Positions 18,366 through 27,088 of a DNA stretch of 64,000 nucleotides are shown here, piece after piece; within the stretch, counting starts at the first letter, position 1; each line of letters begins with the position of its first letter. Source of the stretch: an uncultured Parafilimonas sp. GTDB lineage: Bacteria; Bacteroidota; Bacteroidia; Chitinophagales; Chitinophagaceae. The notes under the pieces were generated by a model. It did no database searches, was not told the DNA's origin, and saw only the letters and a list, made by a program, of their open reading frames with translations. The DNA lies in contig CAIRZB010000046.1 in NCBI GenBank assembly GCA_903882935.1, positions 1-64,000 of the forward strand, given 5' to 3'. The position numbers and the translations under genes are program-made.

Positions 18366-19694
18366 ATGAATGAAATGATTGAACAACTAAAGGAAGCTTT
18401 GCAAATTTCGCCCAATAATATACCCTTACGGTTGCACTTGGCCGACGTGCTGCTGAAGGAGAAACTGGTGGCCGAGGCCGGCGAACAATTTTCAGACGTG
18501 TTGCGCCGCCAGCCGGGCAACGCCAAGGCGCTCGCAGGGTTGAGCGAGGTGTATTACCGGCAACAAAAATATTCCACAGCCATCATCATGTTCGAGCAGT
18601 TGCAGCAGGATGGCACCCTTACATTCGATAGCAAAATAAAATACATCCGCTGCCTGCTGAAGGAAAACTCCATTGCCCAAGCAAAAGATTTATACCAACA
18701 GGCCTTACAGGAACAGCCCAATTTTAAAGATGCCGACATTGACGCAGTGCTTCGCATGCCCGGCATGGAAACCGGCAGCGACCCCGACCAACTGTTGGAG
18801 GAACTGAGCCAGCCCGGCAGCAAATATTTTATGGAGAAACCCACCATGAAGTTTGCCGACGTAGGCGGCATGAAACAGCTCAAAAACGAAATTGGCCTAA
18901 AAATTATACAGCCGCTTAAAAACCCGGCCCTGTACAAAGCTTTCGGTAAAAAAATAGGCGGCGGCATTTTAATGTACGGCCCGCCGGGCTGCGGCAAAAC
19001 CTTTATAGCCAAGGCCACTGCCGGGGAAATTGACGCAAAATTCATCAGCCTGGGCCTGCACGACATACTGGATATGTGGGTGGGTAGCAGCGAGAAAAAC
19101 CTACATGACATTTTTACGGCGGCGCGGAAAAACACGCCCTGCGTGTTGTTTATCGATGAGGTGGATGCACTGGGTGCCAGCCGCAGCGACATGCGCCAGT
19201 CTGCCATGCGCCAGATCATCAACCAGTTTTTGGCGGAGCTGGACGGCGTGAAAGACAGTAACGAGGGCGTGCTGATACTGGCTGCCACCAACGCCCCTTG
19301 GAGTGTTGACAGCGCGTTCCGCCGGCCGGGCAGGTTTGACCGTGTTATTTTTGTGGCCCCGCCAGACGAGGAGAGCCGCAAGGACATTTTACTAAGTCAC
19401 CTGCAAGACAAGCCCACTGACAAAATTGACGCGGCCCAAATAGCCAAGCTAACCCAAGGCTACTCCGGTGCCGATTTAAAAGCTGTGGTAGATATTGCCA
19501 CGGAGTACAAGCTGGAAGAGTCCATGGCCAAGGGGGTGCTGCAGCCCATTACCCAAAAAGACATTGCCAAGGCCGTTAAGGACCATAAAGCCACCACCGG
19601 CGAATGGTTTGCCACCGCCCGCAACTACGCCCTATACGCCAACGAAACCGGCTTGTATGACGAAATTTTGCAATACCTTAACCTAAAGAAATGA
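18366..19694 (+). CDS. TPR-AAA+ ATPase (classical AAA clade)
   Basis: A 442-residue protein with at least three tetratricopeptide repeats (about 1-130) followed by one classical AAA module. The ATPase elements are Walker A G-P-P-G-C-G-K-T, Walker B V-L-F-I-D-E-V-D-A-L, sensor-1 A-A-T-N, and the second region of homology with R-R-P-G-R-F-D-R. A pore-loop candidate is M-W-V-G-S-S-E-K-N. The module resembles the FtsH/Cdc48/Vps4 clade, but there is no protease domain and no membrane segment. The TPR part probably binds the client or partner. Its stop overlaps the start of the next gene by four bases, so the two are coupled. Confidence 0.88.
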   Translation: MNEMIEQLKEALQISPNNIPLRLHLADVLLKEKLVAEAGEQFSDVLRRQPGNAKALAGLSEVYYRQQKYSTAIIMFEQLQQDGTLTFDSKIKYIRCLLKENSIAQAKDLYQQALQEQPNFKDADIDAVLRMPGMETGSDPDQLLEELSQPGSKYFMEKPTMKFADVGGMKQLKNEIGLKIIQPLKNPALYKAFGKKIGGGILMYGPPGCGKTFIAKATAGEIDAKFISLGLHDILDMWVGSSEKNLHDIFTAARKNTPCVLFIDEVDALGASRSDMRQSAMRQIINQFLAELDGVKDSNEGVLILAATNAPWSVDSAFRRPGRFDRVIFVAPPDEESRKDILLSHLQDKPTDKIDAAQIAKLTQGYSGADLKAVVDIATEYKLEESMAKGVLQPITQKDIAKAVKDHKATTGEWFATARNYALYANETGLYDEILQYLNLKK

Positions 19695-20962
19695 GTGAAC
19701 TGGGCAGGCAGGGCCACCTTGAGCGTGCAAGGTTATTGCTACACCAAAAACGTTACCGCGAGGCCGAACAGCACGCCGGTGCCATATTACAGGGCAACCC
19801 CAACGATGCCGACGCATTGCAGATACTCGGCCATTGCCGTTTGGACACGGGCCGGTATGCTGAGGCCATACAGCTGTTGCAGCAGTGCCTGGGCCTTGAG
19901 CCGGGGGAAGACTATGTGCATTACCTGCTCGCCTTTGCCCATTACCGCACCAAAAACAAAAGCACAGCCTTAGTTAGCCTACAAAGTGCCATTAGCCTAA
20001 ACCCCTACGCTAGCGGGTACTACGGCCTGTATGCTTATATACTACTGGAGGAGAACAAATACGCCGAAGCGTTGGATAAAGCCAACCTGGGCTTGGCCGT
20101 AAACGCGCAAGACATGCCCTGCCTTAACGCCCGCAGCCAAGCCCTGTTTAGGTTAAAGGATAAGGCAGCGGCGTACGACACCATACGCGAGGCGCTTACC
20201 GTTGACCCTGAGGACGATTTTACACACACTAATTTTGGCTGGCATTTTATGGAAACGGGCAAGCAAAAAGCCGCCCGCGACCATTTTCGCCAGGCCCTGC
20301 GCATAAACCCCAACAATGGCATGGCCCGCCAGGGCTATAAGGAAAGCCTAAAGGCCAACCTGCCCCCATACCGTTGGATGCTCATGTTCAGTCTGTGGTT
20401 GGGCAATAAGTCAAAAAAAACACGCTGGGCCATCATTTTAGTTATTTGGCTGGGGGGGCAGTTACTCTCCCGTGCCCCGGGCAGCCCGGTGTTAACGCCT
20501 ATTATTTACGTGCTGTTGGGCGGATATGTTTTGTTCATCCTTTTCTCCTGGGTGGGTACTTCCATTGCCAACGGCATGCTGCTGTTAAGTAAGGATGGCA
20601 AGTATGTGCTAACCCGACCTGAGCAGTTTGTGTCAGCCGCCGTATATGCCTGCCTGCTGGGCACTGTTACCCTGGCTTTTGCAGGCCGCAGCCTAACGCA
20701 TGCAGTGGGGGAGGCGCAGTTTTACCCGGCCCTCATCCTGCTAACCCTGGCCATACCCGTAAGCCGGTTTGAATATTGGCCGCTCATCAAACGCCGCGCA
20801 GTGGCCGTAGGGTGCACCATGGGCGTTGTGGCCTTAGGTGTTGCCGCATTGGCTGTCAGCCTGGTTCCCAGTGGGGGTGGCACCGTTTCCGATACCCTTG
20901 GTATTGCTTACCTCATCGGCCTCGGTGCATATACCTGGGGTTTCTCGTTTTTGGTGGGGTAG
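19691..20962 (+). CDS. TPR protein with a C-terminal membrane domain
   Basis: A 423-residue protein. Residues 1-220 are about six TPR units (typical G-R-Y-A-E-A-I-Q-L-L and N-K-Y-A-E-A-L-D-K-A, spaced by 34 residues). Residues 235-423 hold about six hydrophobic segments, the last one nearly at the C-terminus. The TPRs would face the cytoplasm. Start and stop overlap with the AAA+ gene (ATGA) suggests the two proteins form one complex, with the membrane TPR protein anchoring the TPR-AAA+ ATPase. The membrane part matches no family that I recognise. Confidence 0.82.
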   Translation: MSELGRQGHLERARLLLHQKRYREAEQHAGAILQGNPNDADALQILGHCRLDTGRYAEAIQLLQQCLGLEPGEDYVHYLLAFAHYRTKNKSTALVSLQSAISLNPYASGYYGLYAYILLEENKYAEALDKANLGLAVNAQDMPCLNARSQALFRLKDKAAAYDTIREALTVDPEDDFTHTNFGWHFMETGKQKAARDHFRQALRINPNNGMARQGYKESLKANLPPYRWMLMFSLWLGNKSKKTRWAIILVIWLGGQLLSRAPGSPVLTPIIYVLLGGYVLFILFSWVGTSIANGMLLLSKDGKYVLTRPEQFVSAAVYACLLGTVTLAFAGRSLTHAVGEAQFYPALILLTLAIPVSRFEYWPLIKRRAVAVGCTMGVVALGVAALAVSLVPSGGGTVSDTLGIAYLIGLGAYTWGFSFLVG

Positions 20963-20970
20963 AGAAGCAG

Positions 20971-21005
20971 TCCATAGTCCATGGTTGATGGTCCATGGTG
21001 GCTAG
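20971..21005. repeat. Short heptamer repeat of the TCCATGG type
   Basis: Five units in phase: TCCATAG, TCCATGG, TTGATGG, TCCATGG, TGGCTAG. They begin 8 bases after the stop of the TPR membrane gene. The same unit type, in either orientation, recurs in the 47-bp repeat at 21121-21264 and at 46525-46552. Confidence 0.75.
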
Positions 21006-21120
21006 GCCATATTTAAAATGCCCAACCTAGGCTGCAATCATTCCTGAGTCGCGTATTGGCTTTTCTGGGGCATCCATCCGATACAGTCATCCACCAGGAG
21101 GGGCTTCGCCTGATGTTTTT

Positions 21121-21264
21121 ACTATGCCCTATGGTCCTGTTCTCACGCCATGGGCTATGGACGATGGACTATGCCCTATGGTCCTGTTCTCACGCCATGG
21201 GCTATGGACGATGGACTATATACCAAGGTCCTGCTCTCACGCCATGGGCTATGGACGATGGACT
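21121..21264. repeat. 47-bp tandem repeat, three copies
   Basis: Copies start at 21121, 21168 and 21215, and a partial one at 21262, at an exact 47-bp spacing. Copies 1 and 2 are almost identical; copy 3 differs near its start (ATATACCAAGG for ATGCCCTATGG). Inside each unit, TATGGAC, GATGGAC, TATGCCC and TATGGTC follow each other every 7 bases, so the 47-mer seems to have grown from heptamers. It lies between two convergent genes. Confidence 0.9.
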
Positions 21265-21333
21265 TTTATTTTGGGTACAAGCTATGCACAAATATTAGGC
21301 TAGCGCAGTAACGCTCCGCTGGGCATGGGTTTG

Positions 21334-22608
21334 TTACATGCCTTTTTTAATTTTTGCTAAAAACAGTTTGGTTTGCTCGGGGTATATGCCCACATGGTGC
21401 GTTCTCACTAAATCGGGTGTTGATTTTTTAGCATCTGCCAACTGCAAGAATATTTTTTTACTGGGCAACAGTGGCATGTGGCAGTCAACGCAATTATCAG
21501 CTTTCGTTAACCCCTCCATCGCTGGCAATGTACAATTGTTATGGGCTGCATCGTTATGGCAGGCCATGCAACGGGTTGAATACAGTTGCGGGCTGTTTAC
21601 TTCGTTGTTGTGAACATTATGGCAGCTTGAGCAATCCATTTCGGCACTTTGCATAAAACACTTACTGCTGGTTAGCAGGCCGTATTGGTTGCCGTGTACA
21701 TCCAGGCCCGAAGTGCTGTCGGTTTTATAAGTGGGTAGTGAATATTTTTCTAAATCATCTCCCACGCCATACGAAAACGTTGGCTGTACTTGGCGCCGGT
21801 AGCCTGAGTGGCAAAGGGCGCAGGCATCCAGCCTTTGCTGCCTTGGCAAGCGTTTGGCGCTAACCACAAATTTGGCAAATGTATCATCTGTGTGGGCTTG
21901 GTGGTAGGCCACATGTTGCGCCGAAGGCCCGTGGCAGCGTTCGCAGTCAATGCCATACAGTATGCTTTGCCTGTCAAACAGGGTTGCCGTGCTGTCTTCT
22001 TGGGCCTTGGCGTAGGTGCCGTGGCACTCTAGGCAACGTGCGGGTATTGGCCTGTTAAAATTAATAAAACCAGCAGAAAAGCCAGGGCTGTTGCACCAAC
22101 TGTCTAAAGGGGTGTAATAGGATACCGGCAATTGGAACAACTGGTTATCAACCCAGTACAAATACGTTTGGCCTTTTCTGCCCGAGCCAATCACTATGTC
22201 AAACGGTGCGCTTTGGTATGCCATACCGTTTATGTAGGCTGATTGGTAAAAACCGCTGTCGGTTTTATCCATTACAACCGCCATCAATTTGTTGAACGCA
22301 AATTTGTTTTTGGGGGCTTCAAAGCTGCCTTTTATAAACTGGGCAGCCGCTGGCCTTGAGGTTAAATAATGTGCCGTTGTAAGGTGGCTTTCGTATATGG
22401 AGGCATGGCAGCTTTTACAACTGCCAGAACCGGCAAAGGCACCGTTGCCGTAATTTGCCGGGCCGGTATTTTTGGTGGTAAACCCTGCACAAAAAAGGCT
22501 GCCCATACTAACCAACAGCAATATTGAAGCAATTACCCAAAACTTACGTTGTATTTTTAGCTGGTAATTAAATGCGGCAGTTTTAGCCGTTATACGTTTT
22601 ATAAGCAT
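21334..22608 (-). CDS. Seven-haem c-type cytochrome
   Basis: A 424-residue exported protein with an N-terminal membrane segment (about 26-44). Seven C-x-x-C-H haem sites are visible in order: CKSCH, CLECH, CERCH, CALCH, CSSCH, CMACH and CVDCH. The spacing of the first sites (C-K-S-C-H near 65 and a distant second) is like the cytochrome c554 and multihaem nitrite/sulfite reductase-related group. No catalytic lysine haem (C-x-x-C-K) is present, so it is more likely an electron carrier than a reductase. No partner oxidoreductase is next to it, so its donor and acceptor are unknown. A single N-terminal anchor suggests it faces the periplasm. Confidence 0.9.
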   Translation of the reverse strand: MLIKRITAKTAAFNYQLKIQRKFWVIASILLLVSMGSLFCAGFTTKNTGPANYGNGAFAGSGSCKSCHASIYESHLTTAHYLTSRPAAAQFIKGSFEAPKNKFAFNKLMAVVMDKTDSGFYQSAYINGMAYQSAPFDIVIGSGRKGQTYLYWVDNQLFQLPVSYYTPLDSWCNSPGFSAGFINFNRPIPARCLECHGTYAKAQEDSTATLFDRQSILYGIDCERCHGPSAQHVAYHQAHTDDTFAKFVVSAKRLPRQQRLDACALCHSGYRRQVQPTFSYGVGDDLEKYSLPTYKTDSTSGLDVHGNQYGLLTSSKCFMQSAEMDCSSCHNVHNNEVNSPQLYSTRCMACHNDAAHNNCTLPAMEGLTKADNCVDCHMPLLPSKKIFLQLADAKKSTPDLVRTHHVGIYPEQTKLFLAKIKKGM

Positions 22609-23176
22609 TAAGCAGTTTCTTTAAGGTATAAACAGCTTATTTACGTAAACAGTTGGCCTGCCGTTTTAAGTATTATATTAAACGGTTGTTTTTTGGGGTA
22701 AAACAGGTTAGCTAGGGGCAACAACAGGTTGGTTGGTTTTGAAGCTTTTGTATTAATGTGTAAATGCATTGTAATTCAACGAATTACTTGCGATTGGACT
22801 GGTATTGTCTCGTGGCCTTGGCTTTTAACCACCGCTACAAAAGGTAGTATTTTAGATTTATCAGGTGGCTTTTAGAAGAAAATCCGTAGAGAGGTGCATT
22901 AACTTGGAAAGCTATGCGGCTTCTTGTTTTTGTTGAAGACTATGGGGGGCTGTTTATTGTGGCTTGGGGCTTTTGTGCCTTCAATTCCAGACTAAGTCTG
23001 GCTTTTATAATAGAGCCGAAGACCCTTGTGGAACGCTGAGGGTAGCGGGGCAGTTTTAGGTAGCAAACTGCACGTCCTTACTGTTTAAAAAGTTATCAAA
23101 CGCTAAGAATATTGTACCCAAACGTATTTGTTAGTGTAAGTGTACATAAATATCTTGTAACTCAAAACTCCTATTA
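22609..23176. other. Intergenic region without recognisable genes
   Basis: Nearly 570 bases between the divergent cytochrome and repeat-protein genes. I see no coding region, hairpin terminator or repeat. It should contain both promoters, but I could not place them with confidence. Confidence 0.5.
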
Positions 23177-24334
23177 ATGAAACAATGTAACCCTACTTTA
23201 CAGCCAGCAGCAATGCTACTGTTTTTATGTCTTTCTTCATTTTTTGGCTGTTCCCAAAATACCTATTATGGTGCGCAAGCGGGGGCACATAACACTGCTG
23301 CCACTGCCGGCCATAAAAACACAGGTTTGGGTAATCGGGTGTTGAAATCAAACACCACTGGTAACCAAAATACAGTAGTCGGCGACAGTGCCATGTTTGC
23401 CAATGATTCTGGCAGCGCAAATAATGCATTTGGCGTTAACGCTTTGCGGTGGAACAAGAACGGCAACAACAATACCGCCATAGGTGTGAGTTCCTTGCAG
23501 GGTAACCAAAGCGGGCTGGCCAATACAGCCTTAGGAAACTATGCCTTAATTCACAATCTCAGCGGCAGCTACAACCTAGCAGCTGGTTCACAATCGCTTA
23601 ATAGCAATGATAGCGGCAATAATAATGTTGCTGTAGGCTACAATGCGGCTTTTTACAACGAAACCGGCAGCGGCCTTACTGCTGTGGGAGACAGTAGTTT
23701 ATTCTCGGCTAGTTCCGTAAATTATTTGGTGGCAGTCGGCAAGAATGCTCTTTTTAGCAACACGTCTGGCGAGCATAATGTTGCCGTAGGGCCATTTGCT
23801 GCTGCAAATACCACCACGGGCAGCGGTAATACAGCCGTTGGATACCAAGCAATGCTAGACAACGCGGCCAATTCTGGCAGTACCGCCGTTGGCGAAAATG
23901 CCATGGTAATTGTAAATGGGTCGCTAAATACTGCGTTGGGTGCAGGGGCGTTATGCGGCCAACCTAAAAACCAAATTGTCGCTGGTAACGTGGCCTTGGG
24001 TTACAATGCATTGTATAACATTGTTTCAGACAGCAATACAGCCATTGGCTGCTATGCCGGGTATCACTCCGAAGGTGCTGGCAATGTTTTTATCGGCTAT
24101 AAAGCAGGATTCCAAGATATCGACGCCTCCAACAAACTGTACATTTCCAACTCCGATACACGCACGCCATTGATAGGGGGAGATTTTGCCACTGGGGTTG
24201 TTAAAATAAATTCTCTGTTATTACTAAAGCCCACAACTGTACCGGGTAACCCTGAGGAAGGCATGGTTTATTTTGACAGCACCACCCACAAGCTACGATG
24301 CTTTACCAATACAGGATGGAAAGATTTGTGGTAA
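23177..24334 (+). CDS. Secreted repeat protein with a YadA-head-like beta-roll
   Basis: A 385-residue protein with a signal peptide and a possible lipid-attachment Cys (F-F-G-C). From about residue 45 to 300 it is built of repeats with the core N-T-A-(V/I/L)-G-x-x-A-L. The spacing is nearly always 17 residues over eight consecutive units. This is the pattern of the left-handed beta-roll of trimeric autotransporter heads. No YadA anchor domain follows. The C-terminus has the P-E-E-G-M-V-Y-F-D motif and ends in G-W-K-D-L-W, as seen in Bacteroidota surface and phage-tail-like proteins. An adhesive or surface role is likely, but its anchoring and secretion route are not clear. Confidence 0.8.
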   Translation: MKQCNPTLQPAAMLLFLCLSSFFGCSQNTYYGAQAGAHNTAATAGHKNTGLGNRVLKSNTTGNQNTVVGDSAMFANDSGSANNAFGVNALRWNKNGNNNTAIGVSSLQGNQSGLANTALGNYALIHNLSGSYNLAAGSQSLNSNDSGNNNVAVGYNAAFYNETGSGLTAVGDSSLFSASSVNYLVAVGKNALFSNTSGEHNVAVGPFAAANTTTGSGNTAVGYQAMLDNAANSGSTAVGENAMVIVNGSLNTALGAGALCGQPKNQIVAGNVALGYNALYNIVSDSNTAIGCYAGYHSEGAGNVFIGYKAGFQDIDASNKLYISNSDTRTPLIGGDFATGVVKINSLLLLKPTTVPGNPEEGMVYFDSTTHKLRCFTNTGWKDLW

Positions 24335-24930
24335 GAGTGCTTTCTTCTCCGCAGCGTTTCCCCGCCTCGCCTTGCAGCTTTGCTGGAGAACTCTGCGGCA
24401 TGTATACTACCAAAGCCAACCAGACCGGAAATGCCGCCAATTCGCGCACATTGATACGGTGCCGCCTGCGCGAAATAGCCAGCATTTGTCGTTTAATATG
24501 CTGAAGTTCACACCATGCCGCAGAGTGCCTCCCTACACACAAGGCAACGCCGAGGACGCTCTGCGGAGAAGGTATACCACCCATATTGCTCCACATACTT
24601 CCAACAGTTGAAAGGATTGCGACGCAACAGGCGACGCTATGAAATACCATAGCTGGTACCATTATCTAGACTATTTATACTGTTCTGCTAATGGCAACCA
24701 GCTGCTTTTCGGACCCCAGGTTCTCCGGATGTGTATTTAAAGCCAACTCTGACCGTCGGTTAAGGCAGGAACCTGAGGCGGTTTTTAACAAAATGGTACA
24801 CCCGGAAAAGGTGTACCATTTTGTTATAGACCGGAACCATCAACTTTGTGTTAAGGTGGCGGCTGATCGTGTGGCCACAGCCATAGGATTTGCAGGGCCA
24901 TGGCCTGCTGTGTACGGTTGGTGTGCTTGC
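24335..24930. other. Non-coding region with a diverged inverted repeat
   Basis: About 600 bases between convergent genes. The only structure is a pair of inverted arms at 24344-24402 and 24514-24571. Open frames here on both strands have no family resemblance. Confidence 0.55.
24344..24571. repeat. Diverged inverted repeat with CTCTGCGG/CTCCGCAG motifs
   Basis: The left arm runs from CTTCTCCGCAG to ACTCTGCGGCATG. The right arm is its complement, from CATGCCGCAGAGT to CTGCGGAGAAG. The ends match well and the middle is diverged (both have GCCTTG at a corresponding place). Between the arms are about 110 bases. The motif type is the CTCTGCG-like dispersed repeat seen in many bacterial genomes. 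Confidence 0.6.
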
Positions 24931-26943
24931 CTAAAACGCAAACCTCGCCCCTGCCATGCAGTTAAAACGTTTGCTGTTGTAGCCCCTTATGTCAAAATAC
25001 TGCTGGTTGGTAACATTGTACAAATTGGCAAACAACTTTAGTTGTTTGGTAAACGCGTACTCGCCCACCACATCTAACGTGTAATAGCCCGCCACGTTTA
25101 TGGGCGGTTCCATATAAGCAGGCTCCTCGTGGCTGCTTACGGCACGCAAGTGCAGGCCAACGTACAGCTGTGGTGTGGGCAGCAGATTAACTTGCAGGTT
25201 AAACAGGTTACGCGGCACACGGTAATGGTTGTACAGGGCAGTGTCTTTACCGGTAAAGCCCGATGCGGTATGTATGTTGCCATCCGTATACGTATAATTG
25301 GCCGACACGCTGAACGCCTTGCAAATATTGGCTTGCAGTTCGGCCTCCAAGCCGTTGTCGTTTTGTTTGTCTTGGTTTATGTATTGGCTGGCATAGGTAA
25401 CGGGGTCGGTATAAAAATAGATAACGTTGTTGATGTCCCTTTTAAACACGGTAACCCGGGCGGTAATAATGCGCGCTGCGTACTGTATGCCGGCCTCGTA
25501 GTTTTGTGATTGTTCTGGTTTAAGCGCCTTGTTGCCGTATTCGCTGTACAACTGGTACAAGCTGGGGGCGCGGTAGGCCGAGGCTACCGTGCCGTACAGT
25601 TTTATACGGTCGTTTATTTTGTAAGAAGGGCTTAGGGAGTACGTGCCGTTAAACCCATAAATGCTGTGGTTGTTTACCCGGCCGCCAAACTCAACCGTAA
25701 AGCCCGCCAGAGTTTGCACGATGGCAGATGCATATACACCTTCCTGAGTGGTTTTGGCACTGTCGCCCAGTGCGGTGGAATAAGGCCCATAAATACTGCT
25801 GGAGAAATATGCCTGTTTGGTAGTGTTATACCTAACATCAGCACCGGTTACCAACTGCACATGCTTGCCCAGCTTAAAGCTGCCGTACAGCTCGGCAAAA
25901 TGCGCGTAGCCTGTGTAGCTGCCGTTTTGGTAATCGGTGGGGTCGGCAAGGTTACTGTCTTGCACGTAGGCACGGTTTACGGTGTTGTATTGGTAGTTAA
26001 ACACCAGTTTGGTGGTGCCAACCATGTAACCGGCCGTGGTACCCAGCTGCAAGTTTTTGTCGTTAATGGTGTAATCCCATGCATCGGTAAAGGCACCGGC
26101 AGCCACTGCCGCCTTGTATTGGTTAACATGGCTGTAGGCGCGTATGCTAAAGCCCTTGCCCGCATCGTACCCCACGGAAGCGTTGAGGCCCTGCCCGGTG
26201 TAAGGCTTGTTGCGGAAGCCTGCAGTGCCGGTGGGGTCGTACGCGGCGGAAAAGCCCTCGCTGTGTGTGTAGGTATAACCGGCGTTGTACTGCCAGCCGC
26301 TTTTGCTGCCGTTAATACCGGCGGCCATGTTACCGGTGTTGTAGGTGCCAGCCGCCACACTGCCATAACCGCCCACGGGCTGGTTAGCCTTTTTTTTAGT
26401 GATGATGTTAATAACACCCGCCACCGCATCGCTGCCATACAGGGTGCTCTGTGCGCCTTTTAAAATTTCCACGCGCTCCACTTGGTTTACATTGATGTAG
26501 TTGAGGTCAAACTCGCTGGTAATACCGCTGGGGTCGTAGGCAGGCACACCGTCAATTAAAATGAGCGTGTTGGCACCGGCGGCCCCGCGAATGTTAACGG
26601 TTTGGTTGGTGCCGGGGTTGTTGTTGGCACCGTTGATAACAATGCCTGTTTGCTCATTTAAAATTTCGGTGAGGGAGCGTGCGCTGGCTCGTTCCAACTG
26701 CTCGCGGCTGATGACCGTTAATACTTTGCCGGTTTCGTTTTGCTTTTGCTCGTACTTGTTGGCCGTAACAATAACGGGCAAGAGGGGGGAAGACAAAGTG
26801 TCGGGAAGTCGGGAAGGCGGTAAGTTGGTAAGTCGGGAAGTCGGGAGGTCCGGAAGTTGGGAGGCTGCGGTGTGTGTTTGGGCTGTGATGGTTTGCAAAA
26901 TTGCCAGTGCGGCCAGAGAAAAAATAATTTTTTTCATGCTCAT
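24931..26943 (-). CDS. btuB: TonB-dependent receptor, probable cobalamin transporter (BtuB-like)
   Basis: A 670-residue outer-membrane receptor. The start at 26943 (M-S-M-K-K) gives a clean signal peptide ending T-I-T-A-Q; an ATG two codons on is equally possible. After a linker comes V-I-V-T-A-N-K-Y as TonB box and plug start, then the plug with N-I-R-G-A-A-G-A-N-T-L-I-L-I-D-G-V-P and V-E-R-V-E-I-L-K-G. The 22-strand-type barrel ends in R-F-A-F with a terminal aromatic residue. The cobalamin riboswitch directly upstream points to a corrinoid substrate. The linker between signal peptide and TonB box is encoded by an 8-bp DNA repeat (26800-26863), which is odd. Confidence 0.9.
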   Translation of the reverse strand: MSMKKIIFSLAALAILQTITAQTHTAASQLPDLPTSRLTNLPPSRLPDTLSSPLLPVIVTANKYEQKQNETGKVLTVISREQLERASARSLTEILNEQTGIVINGANNNPGTNQTVNIRGAAGANTLILIDGVPAYDPSGITSEFDLNYINVNQVERVEILKGAQSTLYGSDAVAGVINIITKKKANQPVGGYGSVAAGTYNTGNMAAGINGSKSGWQYNAGYTYTHSEGFSAAYDPTGTAGFRNKPYTGQGLNASVGYDAGKGFSIRAYSHVNQYKAAVAAGAFTDAWDYTINDKNLQLGTTAGYMVGTTKLVFNYQYNTVNRAYVQDSNLADPTDYQNGSYTGYAHFAELYGSFKLGKHVQLVTGADVRYNTTKQAYFSSSIYGPYSTALGDSAKTTQEGVYASAIVQTLAGFTVEFGGRVNNHSIYGFNGTYSLSPSYKINDRIKLYGTVASAYRAPSLYQLYSEYGNKALKPEQSQNYEAGIQYAARIITARVTVFKRDINNVIYFYTDPVTYASQYINQDKQNDNGLEAELQANICKAFSVSANYTYTDGNIHTASGFTGKDTALYNHYRVPRNLFNLQVNLLPTPQLYVGLHLRAVSSHEEPAYMEPPINVAGYYTLDVVGEYAFTKQLKLFANLYNVTNQQYFDIRGYNSKRFNCMAGARFAF
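26800..26863. repeat. GTCGGGAA octamer repeat inside the receptor gene
   Basis: Eight consecutive octamers: GTCGGGAA twice, GGCGGTAA, GTTGGTAA, GTCGGGAA, GTCGGGAG, GTCCGGAA, GTTGGGAG. The period of 8 keeps an open frame and gives a Leu/Pro-rich linker (L-P-D-L-P-T-S-R-L-T-N-L-P-P-S-R-L-P-D) of the receptor. Related units lie in the riboswitch loop near 27250 and more weakly near 46400. Confidence 0.85.
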
Positions 26944-27088
26944 TCTTCGTTTTGGGAAATGTGAAAATTTGGTTTGGAAGAATGAGCTTTCGAATAATGA
27001 AGGTATAGAAATGCAAATAATCCCCTGCAGAAGGATGATTGACATCTCCGGCTTTTCACCCGAAAGCTCAGCGATAATACATGCTGCT

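Noticed and set aside
18554-19387. 277-codon minus-strand frame inside the AAA+ gene
   Set aside because: Antisense shadow of a clear ATPase.
21121-21264. Possible CRISPR array
   Set aside because: The 47-bp copies are directly joined with no unique spacers, and no cas genes are present.
24273-24662. Open frames on both strands after the YadA-like gene
   Set aside because: They run through the inverted CTCTGCGG repeat and have no domain; best explained as chance.
25666-26463. 265-codon open frame on the plus strand inside the receptor gene
   Set aside because: It is antisense to a well-supported TonB-dependent receptor, has repetitive Val/Gly composition and no family resemblance.
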